Part shown: positions 8,803 to 17,875 of the stretch, one piece after another
Layout: every line of letters begins with the position of its first letter
Position numbering within the stretch: position 1 is the stretch's first letter
Assembly (NCBI GenBank): GCA_964388955.1
Contig: CAYMCO010000030.1
Span: 1 to 64,000 of the forward strand
Direction of reading: 5' to 3'
DNA from: CAYMCO01 sp964388955
GTDB taxonomy: Bacteria; Chloroflexota; Anaerolineae; Anaerolineales; E44-bin32
DNA: 64,000 nt
The notes under the pieces: model-generated
Told to the model about the DNA's origin: nothing
The model's input: only the letters and a program-made list of their open reading frames with translations
Databases searched by the model: none
Program-made: the position numbers and the translations under genes

Positions 8803-9324
8803 ATGAACGCGAGACGGCTGACGACTACTTCGATCGGGATCGCGCTGGTCGTGCTGTTCGTGTATATCGTCCGCATACCCGTGCCCGCAACAGGAGGATA
8901 TTGGCACACGGGAGCAATTGCTGAGCTGTTTCTCGCCGTAGCGTTTGGCCCCTGGGTCGGTGGAATCTCCGCCGGAGTTGGAGCGGCAATCGCCGATTTG
9001 ATCGCCGGTTACGGCAGTTTCGCCCCCTTGACGCTGATTGCGCACGGCGCTACCGGTGCCCTAGCTGGATGGCTTGGTTGGCGCAGGGGATGGAGCGGGA
9101 TGATCTCGGGCTGGATCGTTGGTGGGTTGGCGCAGGTAGCAGTCTACTTCATCGGCGAAGCAACCCTGTACCAGTTCGGTGTGGCCGGTGCGTCGGTTGA
9201 GCTGATAGGGAACCTGGTGCAGGTCGGGCTGGGAATCTTTGGAATACTGTTGTTCACACAGGTGCGGCGAGCATATCCCCAGATCGCGACACTGGGAGGG
9301 GGAAGTTCCTTCGAGGAGCAGTGA
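8803..9324 (+). CDS. ECF transporter substrate-capture (S) component
   Basis: A 173-residue membrane protein with about five to six hydrophobic segments: LVVLFVYIV near 12, FLAVAFGPWVGG near 46, the Ala/Gly-rich ISAGVGAAIADLIAGYGSF, and others to residue 160. The pattern GGYWHTGAIAELFLAVAFGP followed by a Gly-rich helix is typical of ECF S subunits, which bind a vitamin or amino acid precursor and dock on a shared energising module (T and A subunits, not in this window). ATG 8803 is chosen for the GGAGGGAG ribosome site just upstream; a TTG at 8755 lacks one. The substrate is unknown. The MocR neighbour suggests a B6-related compound and the sulfhydrylase remnant downstream a sulfur amino acid; both are inference. 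Confidence 0.75.
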   Translation: MNARRLTTTSIGIALVVLFVYIVRIPVPATGGYWHTGAIAELFLAVAFGPWVGGISAGVGAAIADLIAGYGSFAPLTLIAHGATGALAGWLGWRRGWSGMISGWIVGGLAQVAVYFIGEATLYQFGVAGASVELIGNLVQVGLGIFGILLFTQVRRAYPQIATLGGGSSFEEQ

Positions 9325-9640
9325 TCATATTCGGGGTGGGCCTGCTCGACAAGTGGTTGGCTCACACGAGATGACCGTCTGCTAGATATCCCACGCCCTC
9401 ACTATCGGCCCCGGCGCGCTTCGGACACATCCTCCAGAGGGGGATGGCCGATCCGGCCGATCGCACCAGGCTACCAGGCCGCGAAAGATGCTGGGGATCT
9501 CCTCGCGCTGATCAGATCGGAATCGCGGATTGCGCCCTCCGCGCTTGGGGTAGTCCGATGAGCAAAGCAAATAGGCTCCAAACTTCTTCAGGCGGCAGTT
9601 CACGGCTTCCATACCAATCTCAGCAACTCGAGGAGGGAGC
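9325..9640. other. Intergenic stretch where the sulfhydrylase N-terminus is missing
   Basis: 316 bases between the ECF gene and the truncated sulfhydrylase. No frame gives the missing N-terminal residues of the enzyme. A minus-strand reading frame spans it but has no recognisable motif. A deletion junction is likely near 9640. Confidence 0.4.
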
Positions 9641-10633
9641 ATGTCTTATATCGAGGTCACATTGGTTGATCCTTCTTCGGTGTCCGAATTCGAAGCCGCG
9701 ATCCGCCCCAATACCAGGATCATCTATGGGGAGACGCTGGGAAACCCGGATATCACCGTCTTCCCCTTTGATGAAGTCTCCTCCATCGCGAGGGGGGAGG
9801 GCATCCCGTTGATGATCGACAACACCTTCGCCACACCGTACCTGTGCCGCCCGCTCGAGTGGGGGGCGAACATCGTGGTGCACAGCACGACGAAGTTCAT
9901 TGGAGGGCATGGGACCACAATCGGGGGCATCATCGTCGATGGGGGCAACTTCGACTGGGGGAGCGGCCGATTCCCCCAGTTCAGCGAGCCGGATCCGTCC
10001 TATCATGGCTTGGTGTTTGCGGATCTCGGGGAAGTGGCGTTCATCACTCGGGCCCGGGTGCAGATGTTGTGGGACATTGGTGCGTGCCAGGCGCCCTTCA
10101 ACGCCTGGATCACCCTGCAGGGGCTGGAAACCTTGAGTCTGCGCATGGAGCGGCACGTGGCCAATGCGCAAAAGGTGGCGGAATTCCTGGAGGCCCATCA
10201 GGCTGTGGAGTGGGTCAGCTATCCCGGGCTGGCAGGCCACCCCGATCATGAACGTGTGGGGAGATACCTGCCGAAAGGCCCGGGGGCGATTCTGGGATTC
10301 GGAATCCGGGGTGGTGTGGTGTCCGGCAAGAGGTTCATCGAGAATCTGCGCCTCTTCAAACATGTGGCCAACGTGGGGGATGCCAAGAGCCTGGCGATTC
10401 ATCCAGCCAGCACCACGCACAGCCAATTGAACGAAGAGGAGCTGCGCAGCGCGGGGGTGACGCCGGATTTCGTGCGCCTGAGCGTGGGTCTGGAGGACAT
10501 CGAGGACATACTCTGGGATTTGGACCAGGCTCTGCGGTCCGCTGCTTGGATCGTCCTTCCCGCTCTCATGGAGATCGTCCAGCAATTTGGGCCTCTACGC
10601 ACGACCAAATCCCGGGAGGGCGAGTGCGTGTAG
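9641..10633 (+). pseudogene. O-acetylhomoserine sulfhydrylase, N-terminally truncated
   Basis: 330 codons match the C-terminal three quarters of the Cys/Met-metabolism PLP enzymes of the MetY type. Visible are DNTFATPYLCRPLEWGAN, the PLP lysine K85 in STTKFIGGHG, and the end motif HPASTTHSQL with VRLSVGLEDIEDI. Full-length MetY proteins are about 430 residues with the lysine near 210, so about 125 residues are missing. These include the Tyr/Arg loop that holds PLP in the neighbouring subunit. The first homologous residues are IEVTLVDPSS. A good ribosome site (GGAGGGAGC) precedes the ATG, so a fragment may still be made. The last 25 residues are not family-like. Activity is unlikely. Confidence 0.7.
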
Positions 10634-10644
10634 CGCCTCCGTTG

Positions 10645-10664
10645 GAGCGCCCTGCGAGGCGCTC
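10645..10664. terminator. Hairpin between convergent genes
   Basis: GAGCGCC (10645-10651) and GGCGCTC (10658-10664) form a perfect 7-bp stem with a 6-base loop. It lies between the ends of the sulfhydrylase remnant (plus) and the REC-CpaF gene (minus), so it could act in both directions. No T-run is present. Confidence 0.4.
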
Positions 10665-10701
10665 GCCGCGCAGGGGCCAGGCCAGATGAGATATTTGATC
10701 A

Positions 10702-12591
10702 CTACCTCTTCGGTCTCAGGATATTGCTCTCGGTCATGAATATGCCTGGGGGCAGTTTGAAACCCGCTATCTCGAGCCTCGAATACAGCTTGGGCCGAAT
10801 GCCGGTGGTCTTCAGGCGGCCCTGTACGCGGCCGTCTTGGGCCGGTTCCTCCTCGAAAGTGAAGATCTCAGATAGTATGGGAATCTCTCCCCCCAAGCCC
10901 TCCAGTTCAGAAACGTGGGATACCTTGCGCGAGCCGTCTCTGAATCTGGCTACCTGGATGATCAGATCGATGGCGGAGGCGATCTGAGACCGAATCGCCT
11001 GCACGGGGAGGTCGATACCCGCCATCAGGACCATCGTCTCCAGGCGAGCAAGGGAATCACGCGGAGAATTGGCGTGGAGGGTGGTCAGGCTCCCATCGTG
11101 GCCGGTGTTCATGGCCTGGAGCATATCCAGGGCCTCCCCGCCGCGGACCTCACCGATCACGATACGGTCCGGCCGCATGCGAAGCGAATTCCTCACCAGA
11201 GAACGGATGGACATTTCCCCCTTGCCCTCGCGATCAGGGGGCTTGTATTCCAGGCGCACAATATGCTCCTGATTGAGCTGGAGTTCAGCAGAGTCCTCGA
11301 TCGTGACGATGCGCTCATCTTCCGGGATGAAAGAAGAGAGCACGTTCAGGAGGGTGGTCTTGCCGGAACCGGTACCTCCAGCGACGATGATATTGATGCG
11401 GGAGCAAACGCATGCCTCAAGGAACTCGGCCAGCTCCGGCGTGATGGTTCCATACCGGATCAGATCACTGACGGTCAATCTGTCCTTGCTGAATTTCCGG
11501 ATCGTCAGGCTGGGGCCGTCGATCGCGCAAGGAGGAATGATGGCGTTTATCCGGGAGCCGTCGGGCAGCCGAGCATCCACGGCGGGGGAATCCTGATCTA
11601 TGCGGCGCCCCAGCGGCCGGACCATACGCTCGATCAAACGCAGGAGATGGCTCTCATCATCGAACTTTGCATCGGCCTTGAAAATCTTCCCGTCGCGCTC
11701 AACATACACGAGATTCGACCCATTGACCATCACCTCTGAGATGGTCGGATCCGCGAGAAGGGGTTCAATAGGGCCGTAGCCGATGATCTCATCAACGATT
11801 TCCCTGAAGAGTTGCCCTCGGATTCTTTCATCGAGGTCCAACCCCGACATCTCGTAGATGGCAGCCAAGCGCTCGCTCAGCATCTCGACGACATCTGGAG
11901 TCTTATGCAAGAGCGTTCGACCATCGAGGGCATCGTCAAGGCGGCTCATCAGTGTCTGCTTGAAGCCTTGCAAGCTCTCCTCGTCAGGCTCTGCATCAAC
12001 TGGAGAGGGTGTGGCGCCGTGCTCATCGCGTCCTTTGGGAGTCTGCGGTAGAGGAGGGACGACATCGGGCGAGAACTGAGCCTTCTCCCTGAGCAGCGCC
12101 TGCAGTTCCTGTGTCGCCTGCTCCAGCTGCCTGGTGCGTTCTTTCACTGTTTGCCTGAGCTTTCGATTGTTTTCCTCGAGCGCATCGTGCATGGCCTTCA
12201 TGGACACCAAGGTTTTCACCCTGGCCAGGAGCTCCTGCTTGTCAGGTGGTTTGGTCAAGAAATCATCCGCACCTGCTCGGGCGCCCCTGACCTTGTCCTC
12301 GGTTTCCTCCAGGCCGGTGATCATGATCACCGGCAGGAAAAGCGTCGAAGGGTCAGCCTTGATGCGCCTGCAAACCTGGAAGCCGTCAATCCCCGGCAGA
12401 CCGACATCCAGCAGAACAACATGGGGATTCATCTTGGCGATGCCTTCAAGGGCCTCTTCTCCGCTGGTGGCTGACAGCACCGAATATCCAGCCGGCTTGA
12501 GGGACGTTCTTATCAGTTCAAGGTCCGACGGAAAATCCTCGACGATCAGGACTCTGGTTTGTTCCGGAGGGGGAAGAATGGATTCGAGCAT
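10702..12591 (-). CDS. REC-CpaF fusion: receiver domain plus secretion ATPase
   Basis: A 629-residue two-part protein. Residues 12-130 are a response-regulator receiver with phospho-acceptor D62 (LLDVGLPGID), acidic pocket E18/D19 and a conserved TKP. A coiled-coil linker (about 135-175, NNRKLRQTVKERTRQLEQ) follows. Residues 210-600 are a CpaF/TadA-type type II/IV secretion ATPase: GPIEPLLADPTISEVMVNG, Walker A GGTGSGKTT with K411, then RPDRIVIGEVRGGEALDML and the His box TTLHANSPRD. CpaF drives assembly of Tad/Flp pili. No other tad gene (prepilin, TadB/TadC, CpaB) is nearby. It is separated from the signalling array upstream by a strong hairpin. The fusion suggests phosphorylation-gated pilus or secretion activity, with its kinase probably in the adjacent array. 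Confidence 0.9.
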   Translation of the reverse strand: MLESILPPPEQTRVLIVEDFPSDLELIRTSLKPAGYSVLSATSGEEALEGIAKMNPHVVLLDVGLPGIDGFQVCRRIKADPSTLFLPVIMITGLEETEDKVRGARAGADDFLTKPPDKQELLARVKTLVSMKAMHDALEENNRKLRQTVKERTRQLEQATQELQALLREKAQFSPDVVPPLPQTPKGRDEHGATPSPVDAEPDEESLQGFKQTLMSRLDDALDGRTLLHKTPDVVEMLSERLAAIYEMSGLDLDERIRGQLFREIVDEIIGYGPIEPLLADPTISEVMVNGSNLVYVERDGKIFKADAKFDDESHLLRLIERMVRPLGRRIDQDSPAVDARLPDGSRINAIIPPCAIDGPSLTIRKFSKDRLTVSDLIRYGTITPELAEFLEACVCSRINIIVAGGTGSGKTTLLNVLSSFIPEDERIVTIEDSAELQLNQEHIVRLEYKPPDREGKGEMSIRSLVRNSLRMRPDRIVIGEVRGGEALDMLQAMNTGHDGSLTTLHANSPRDSLARLETMVLMAGIDLPVQAIRSQIASAIDLIIQVARFRDGSRKVSHVSELEGLGGEIPILSEIFTFEEEPAQDGRVQGRLKTTGIRPKLYSRLEIAGFKLPPGIFMTESNILRPKR

Positions 12592-12887
12592 TTTCGTTCT
12601 CTGCCTGTCCTTTGTGGCAAATGGAAAAGAAAGAGCGATACATTCGCGGGCCGCGGCGCTTTCCCAGTGAATAGGTTCCCTGGGTTGAAAGGATCACTGC
12701 AATGCCGACGTCCAATTGGGTGTAGTGGATAAAAGAAGCCTACCACCAGTCTCAGGTGCCATGGATGAGAAGATTCGGCTAGTGGAATTGACATGGTCCG
12801 ACAATGCCACATGGAGACGGAAGGCCTGAGTCATGGCGCGCACGGCTTCGATGTCGTATCCAGGAATCGGCTGCTTTCATAGCGGTC

Positions 12888-12935
12888 GAGCTGCATGCCC
12901 GCAAGGTCAAGCAGGGAAGTGCGGCCATGCAGCTC
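12888..12935 (-). terminator. Strong stem-loop at the end of the signalling array
   Basis: GAGCTGCATG (12888-12897) pairs with CATGCAGCTC (12926-12935). After one C-C mismatch the stem continues with CCGCA (12899-12903) and TGCGG (12920-12924). That gives a 10+5 bp stem with a 16-base loop, starting 17 bases after the stop codon of the minus-strand receiver gene. No T-run follows. The rest of 12592-12952 holds no gene and should carry the promoter of the REC-CpaF gene. Confidence 0.6.
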
Positions 12936-12952
12936 TGCACCGGTATGGGGGC

Positions 12953-13378
12953 CTATAGACGGATGCCATGACCTTCCCCGGAGACGTAAGTCTCAACCCA
13001 GGCGGCCAGGCGCTCCAGGGCGATCGGCTTGGTGATGTACAAATCCACACAGGCTTGCTGGCCAAGCTCGACATCCTTCTGCTGGGCCCTCGCGGAGAGC
13101 ATCAGTATTGGCAGGCTCGCGGTTGAAGGATCCGATCTCAGAGTGCGGCATATCTCAATGCCATCCATCCCTGGAAGCATCCCGTCCAGAATGATCAGAT
13201 CGGGCGCTTTCTCCCTGGCGGATGCAAGCCCATCGACCCCGTTGTACGCTGTGGAAATCTCATATCCCTTCAATTGCAGCGCGTAGCTGACCAGCTCTGC
13301 GGCGTCTGGGTCATCATCGATGATCAATATTCTTGCCGGCACAATGTCTTCTGGCTGGGACAAGGGCGTGTCATGCAT
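12953..13378 (-). CDS. Single-domain response regulator
   Basis: A 141-residue stand-alone receiver. The acidic pocket is D21-D23 (IIDDDPD), the phospho-acceptor D65 (IILDGMLPGMDG), and the switch lysine near residue 117 (YITKPIALERL). There is no output domain, so it probably acts by protein contact or as a phosphate shuttle or sink. It starts 14 bases after the stop of the upstream kinase gene on the same strand, which marks that REC-PAS kinase as the likely phosphodonor. The last gene of the array before a strong hairpin. Confidence 0.88.
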   Translation of the reverse strand: MHDTPLSQPEDIVPARILIIDDDPDAAELVSYALQLKGYEISTAYNGVDGLASAREKAPDLIILDGMLPGMDGIEICRTLRSDPSTASLPILMLSARAQQKDVELGQQACVDLYITKPIALERLAAWVETYVSGEGHGIRL

Positions 13379-13392
13379 GATTGGCTTGCCCG

Positions 13393-15240
13393 CTATTGAG
13401 AAGTCGGGATCGAGAAGCTGAACCTGGCACCCTCACCCGGGATGCTTTCGACCCAGACCTTCCCTCCGTGACTGTCGATAATCTGCTTGACAATGTAGAG
13501 ACCAAGACCCGCTCCCCCCGCCTTGCGAGTGGCGGAGTTGTCAACCTGATGAAATCTCTGAAAGAGCTGAGGCAGCGCTCCTTCGGGAATTCCGACGCCC
13601 TGATCGATCACCTCGACTTGTAGATCCCCATCCCTTTCCCTGCACCGAATCATCACCCCGGTGCCCTCCGGCGAGAACTTGACGGCGTTATCGATCAGGT
13701 TGGCCACAGCCTGCACCAGGCGGCCAGCATCCCCCTCAAATCGAGGCAGGTTCGGGGAAGCGGCAACCTGCAGATCGATATGCTTGCGCGTGGCTTTGAT
13801 CTGCATTCTCTGTATGGCTTCATTGACTACGTCCGTAATCGATGTGCTCTCCCGCTTGAGCTGGAACCTCCCCGCCTCCATTTTGGACACATCGAGCAGG
13901 TCTTCAACGAGCGCGCGGAGCTGTCGTGACTGGCCATAGGCGAGTTCCAGGAAATGTTCTCGCTTCTCGGCTTCGGCCACCTTGTCCGCCAGGATCATCT
14001 CGAGCGCCCCCTGGATCGAGAAGAGCGGCGTGCGCAACTCGTGCGATATGGTGGCGATGAAGTCGTCCTTCGCCTGCTCCAGCGCTCGCTGCCGGGTGAT
14101 GTCATGCAAGACCAGCACCTCGCCCAGCAACTGGCCCGCGCGGTCCCTCACCATAGAATAATGGACTCTTAGGACACGGGGATGGGGGAGGTTGATCTCA
14201 CCGCTGGTCGTCTCTGCCTCCAGGTTCCAGGCATCGGAGCCTTGGGCTGGCCGTGCAGCGGTTGCAAGCTGAGCCAGACTTGGCGACATCTGTGCATCAT
14301 GCGCGGACCTGCCCAGGATTGCGCCCGCCCTGACGCCCAGCATACGTTCGGCCGCCGGATTGATGGAGACGATCTTCCCCTCCTTGTCGAGCATGAGCAG
14401 GCCATCCGCCATATGTTCGATGACGGCTTCCGTGCGGTGCTTCTCGGTCAGGATCTCTTCCTCGGCCCGTTTTCGCTCTGAGATGTCCCGGGCGATGATG
14501 GCGCAGTAGCAGCTCTGATCGTTGGACTGCCACAGAGCGAGGGAGAGCTCCACCGGGAACTCGCTTCCATCTTTCCGAATCCCCTTGCCCTCCAGCATCA
14601 GTCCTTCAGGGTCGAGATCAACGAAGGAAAGGCCTGGAGAGGGCGCGTCGCCGTGTTGGAGGAATTGTCTGGGAATCAAGTCTGTGATAGGCTTTCGAAG
14701 GATCTCCTGCCGATCGTAGCCAAAGATCCTTCGCGCCGCTGGAGTCCAGAGCGTGATCCGGCCCTGGCCGTCTGTAACGATGATGGCGTCGAGCGCCGAC
14801 TGCACAATGTTTCGGAAGCGCTCCTCGCTCTCCCGGAGCGCCGCCTCGGTTTGCCGTTTCTCCAGGCGCAGGCGTTTCTCCTCGAGAGCGTGGATCGCCG
14901 CATGGCCGAGGCGGCCCATTCGATCTTTCAGGATGTAGTCATCTGCGCCCTGCTTCATGCACTCGATTGCGTTTTCCTCTAGGGACCCTGTGACGACAAT
15001 GAAAGGGATATCCAGCCCACGCTCCTCAAGTGTCTGCAGCGCACCCAGGGCGTCCCACCTCGGCAGGGAGAAATCTGCCAGGATCAGGTCGATCCCTGGG
15101 TTGAGCTGGCGAAGGAAATCCTCTCTCCCGACGACCCATTTCCACCTGGGGTCGATGCCGACCGCACGCAATTCGTGGATCATCAATTCCGCATCGGATG
15201 CTCGATCCTCCAGCACCAAGACCTGAATAACCCGGCTCAC
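13393..15240 (-). CDS. Hybrid histidine kinase: REC-PAS-PAS-HisKA-HATPase
   Basis: A 615-residue soluble kinase. The receiver comes first (residues 4-125, phospho-acceptor D56 in LILADFSLPRW, switch lysine in YILKDRMGR). Two PAS domains follow (about 150-265 and 270-385), each in the EERFRNIV / AVIEHMADG style. The phospho-acceptor H400 lies in FIATISHELRTP. The HATPase domain shows the N box NLIDNAVKFSP, the G1 box DQGVGIPEGALP and GGAGLGLYIVK. There is no membrane segment, so the signal is cytoplasmic, carried by the N-terminal receiver and the PAS domains. The GTG start is supported by GGGGGAG upstream. Its receiver is closely similar to that of the HD-GYP protein just upstream, which suggests a shared kinase input. 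Confidence 0.9.
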   Translation of the reverse strand: MSRVIQVLVLEDRASDAELMIHELRAVGIDPRWKWVVGREDFLRQLNPGIDLILADFSLPRWDALGALQTLEERGLDIPFIVVTGSLEENAIECMKQGADDYILKDRMGRLGHAAIHALEEKRLRLEKRQTEAALRESEERFRNIVQSALDAIIVTDGQGRITLWTPAARRIFGYDRQEILRKPITDLIPRQFLQHGDAPSPGLSFVDLDPEGLMLEGKGIRKDGSEFPVELSLALWQSNDQSCYCAIIARDISERKRAEEEILTEKHRTEAVIEHMADGLLMLDKEGKIVSINPAAERMLGVRAGAILGRSAHDAQMSPSLAQLATAARPAQGSDAWNLEAETTSGEINLPHPRVLRVHYSMVRDRAGQLLGEVLVLHDITRQRALEQAKDDFIATISHELRTPLFSIQGALEMILADKVAEAEKREHFLELAYGQSRQLRALVEDLLDVSKMEAGRFQLKRESTSITDVVNEAIQRMQIKATRKHIDLQVAASPNLPRFEGDAGRLVQAVANLIDNAVKFSPEGTGVMIRCRERDGDLQVEVIDQGVGIPEGALPQLFQRFHQVDNSATRKAGGAGLGLYIVKQIIDSHGGKVWVESIPGEGARFSFSIPTSQ

Positions 15241-15335
15241 GAACTCCCCCCGATCGATATCAGTGGTATTGGACCCGACAGCGGCTCAATCTTGTTGCTT
15301 TCCTCATGATGGCTCATAGGGCGAGATAAGGCCTA

Positions 15336-17402
15336 TCACGCGGTGCCTGGCTGAGCCATAGACATAAAGGTTTCCACCACCTCCGGATCGAAGTGCTTCC
15401 CCGCCTGGTCGGCCAGGTGCCGGATGACCTTTTGTTTCGGCCAAGCCTCGCGATAGGGTCGATCTGAGAGCAGCGCATCCCAAACGTCGACGAGGGCGAA
15501 GATACGGGCTCCCAATGGGATCTCATCTCTCTCGAGCCCGCGCGGGTATCCCGTGCCGTCCCATTTTTCATGATGGCAGTAGGGGATATCGATTGCCGGC
15601 CTCAGGAACTCGATCGGCGAGAGCAGCTTGTAGGCATACACGGGGTGCTGGCGCATGATCTCCCATTCTCCGTCGTCCAGCGGACCGGGCTTGAAGATGA
15701 TGCTGTCGGGGATGGCCATTTTGCCGATGTCGTGCAGCAGCGCGCCGCGCCGGATGTGGACAAGATCCTCCGGTGGGATCCCCATGCCCTGGGCGATCAT
15801 CACCGTCGTCCCCGTCACCCTCTGGGAGTGCCCCTCCGTCTCCGCATCCCGCAGCTCGAGCGCCCGCGCCCAGCCTTCCAGAGTGCTGTCATACCCTCGG
15901 ATGAGCTCGACATTCGAGCGCTGCAGTTCGTCGAAGAGAGATGAATTGTCGATGGCGATCGCCGTCTGGGCCGCCAGCGCTTCCAGGAATTTGCGGGCCT
16001 CCCCGTCGAGCCGGAATGCCCTCCGATGAAAGACCTCCAGCACGCCTTTGACCCTCCCTTTGGCGACCAGGGGGGCGGCGCAGTAGGCGACGAAACCCTC
16101 TCGAGCCAGAGGATATGCCTGTTGGGGGTCGCCGATGCTTTCGGTCAGGTTCGGCACACAGATGATCTCCCGCTTCAATGCCGCCTCGCCCGCAAAGCCT
16201 TCTCCCAGATGGATGTCTGTGTGCTGCAGGGCTCCGGTTTCGAATCCTCGGCGGGCGGCGCGCTGCAGGAGCGTGGAATTCGGAGACAGCAAGAGCACCG
16301 AAGCGGCATCCGCGCCGAGCTGAGCGGCGACCTGATCGAGCAGCACATCCAGCGTCAGGCGCAGATCCAGGCTGGCGGTGATGGTCTGGTTGACGGTGAA
16401 CAGGGCTTGCATTTGCTTCAGGCGGGTTCTGGCTTGGCGGAGGGATCGCGCGTTCTCCAGCGCGATGCTGGTCTGGTTGGCCAGGACGGACACCGCGGGC
16501 ACGTCTTCTTTGGAAAGGTCGTCCCCCGTGATGATCAAGATGGCATGCATCTCCTCTTGAACACTCAGGGGTGCCCCAATGATATGGCCCGTCCCAAGAG
16601 CGGCGGACAATTCCGGGAACCCAGCCAGGGTTGCCTCGGGCAGGATCTCCCCTATCGAAAGTGCGATATCTTCGCTGTACAGAGGCTCGCCCGTTTCAAG
16701 GACTCTGTGGAAGAAGCTGCCTTCTGGTATCTGCAGGGAGACACTACCAGTCAGTATGCGATCCATAATTCCCGCGGCCGGGTCCGGGTTACCTTGCGCC
16801 GACTGATTCAGGAAGGCCAAGCGCGATCGGCCGTCGGCCGCTGAAAGTACGGCGGCCCGGTAACCCAAGCTGTCCACCTGCTCCCCGATAACGCCATAGA
16901 TCTCTTCGGAGCTCTTGGCAACCTGCACCGCCTGGGCAGCTTGGCTGAGTGTCAAGAGCAAGCGTCTGCTTCGCCTGATTCTCGCCAGGGCCTGTCGTTG
17001 CGCCTTCTCAGCGCGCGCTTTGTCGATCCGCAAGCGCCTATCCGCCTGCGCGTTCTTCACGGCGGGCCCGAGCCGGCCCATACGGTCCTTCAGGATATAG
17101 TCATCGGCACCCTGCTTCATGCATTCGATGGCTGCCTCCTCGAGGGTTCCGGTAACCACGATGAAAGGGATGTCGAGATCGCGGCTCTGCAGGAGATGAA
17201 GGGCATGCAAGGCATTCCATTGGGGAAGGGAATAATCGGCCAGGATCAGATCTGGCGGGGGATTCAAGGATGCGGCGAAATCCACCTCATTGTCAACGAG
17301 ATGCCACTCTGGCTCGAATCCTGACTGGCGAAGCTCCCGGAGCATCAATTCGGCATCCGGAGCACGGTCTTCGAGGATCAATACCCTCGTTCGAGTAGCC
17401 AC
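15336..17402 (-). CDS. REC-GAF-GAF-HD-GYP phosphodiesterase
   Basis: A 688-residue response regulator with cyclic-dinucleotide hydrolase output. The receiver spans residues 5-125 (D56 in LILADYSLPQW). Two GAF domains follow (about 165-315 and 335-490). The HD-GYP domain has H557-D558 in LLHDIGKMAIPD, then HHEKWDGTGYPRGL and RIFALVDVWDAL. HD-GYP enzymes degrade cyclic-di-GMP. All expected metal ligands and the GYP loop are present, so activity is likely. The GTG start has an excellent GGAGGT five bases upstream. Placed between two kinases, it is the only output in the array with a recognisable second-messenger function. Confidence 0.92.
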   Translation of the reverse strand: MATRTRVLILEDRAPDAELMLRELRQSGFEPEWHLVDNEVDFAASLNPPPDLILADYSLPQWNALHALHLLQSRDLDIPFIVVTGTLEEAAIECMKQGADDYILKDRMGRLGPAVKNAQADRRLRIDKARAEKAQRQALARIRRSRRLLLTLSQAAQAVQVAKSSEEIYGVIGEQVDSLGYRAAVLSAADGRSRLAFLNQSAQGNPDPAAGIMDRILTGSVSLQIPEGSFFHRVLETGEPLYSEDIALSIGEILPEATLAGFPELSAALGTGHIIGAPLSVQEEMHAILIITGDDLSKEDVPAVSVLANQTSIALENARSLRQARTRLKQMQALFTVNQTITASLDLRLTLDVLLDQVAAQLGADAASVLLLSPNSTLLQRAARRGFETGALQHTDIHLGEGFAGEAALKREIICVPNLTESIGDPQQAYPLAREGFVAYCAAPLVAKGRVKGVLEVFHRRAFRLDGEARKFLEALAAQTAIAIDNSSLFDELQRSNVELIRGYDSTLEGWARALELRDAETEGHSQRVTGTTVMIAQGMGIPPEDLVHIRRGALLHDIGKMAIPDSIIFKPGPLDDGEWEIMRQHPVYAYKLLSPIEFLRPAIDIPYCHHEKWDGTGYPRGLERDEIPLGARIFALVDVWDALLSDRPYREAWPKQKVIRHLADQAGKHFDPEVVETFMSMAQPGTA

Positions 17403-17422
17403 GGCGACCTCCGGCGGGAGCC

Positions 17423-17866
17423 CTATGAGTTTGGCGGCCGATTGAGCAACAACCAGTAGAGGCCGAGCTGTCTCACGACCTCCGTGAAGTGCTCGAAGTT
17501 CACCGGCTTAGTCAGATAGCTGTTCACACCCAGGTTGTAGCTTTCTACGATATCCCGCTCCTCCGTCGATGAGGTGAGCACCACGACTGGTATTCTCTTC
17601 GTCCGCGGGTCATCCTTCATGCGCCGGAGGACTTCCAGGCCGTCCACCTTGGGCAGCTTGAGATCCAGCAGCACGACTTTCGGGCCATTTTCGATTCTCC
17701 GGTGCGCGTATCTTCCGATGCAGAAAAGGAAGTCCAGGGCCTCCGCCCCATCGCGGGCGATTTCGATGTGATTCGCCAGATGGTTTTCCTTGAGGACGTG
17801 CAACGTCAGTTCCAGATCATTCGGGTTGTCCTCTACCAGAAGGATCTCGACGCGAGGATTGGCCAT
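17423..17866 (-). CDS. Rcp1-like response regulator
   Basis: A 147-residue receiver of the phytochrome-partner (Rcp1) type: ILLVEDNPNDLELT at the start, phospho-acceptor D68 (VVLLDLKLPKVDG), the insert FLFCIGRY before it, and SYLTKPVNFEHFTEVV with the switch lysine. Such proteins dimerise and receive phosphate from kinases of the CphA type. Its gene begins nine bases after the stop of the 1150-residue kinase, and its AGGAGG ribosome site overlaps that end, so the pair is translationally coupled and very likely a cognate couple. Confidence 0.92.
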   Translation of the reverse strand: MANPRVEILLVEDNPNDLELTLHVLKENHLANHIEIARDGAEALDFLFCIGRYAHRRIENGPKVVLLDLKLPKVDGLEVLRRMKDDPRTKRIPVVVLTSSTEERDIVESYNLGVNSYLTKPVNFEHFTEVVRQLGLYWLLLNRPPNS

Positions 17867-17875
17867 GATCCCCTC

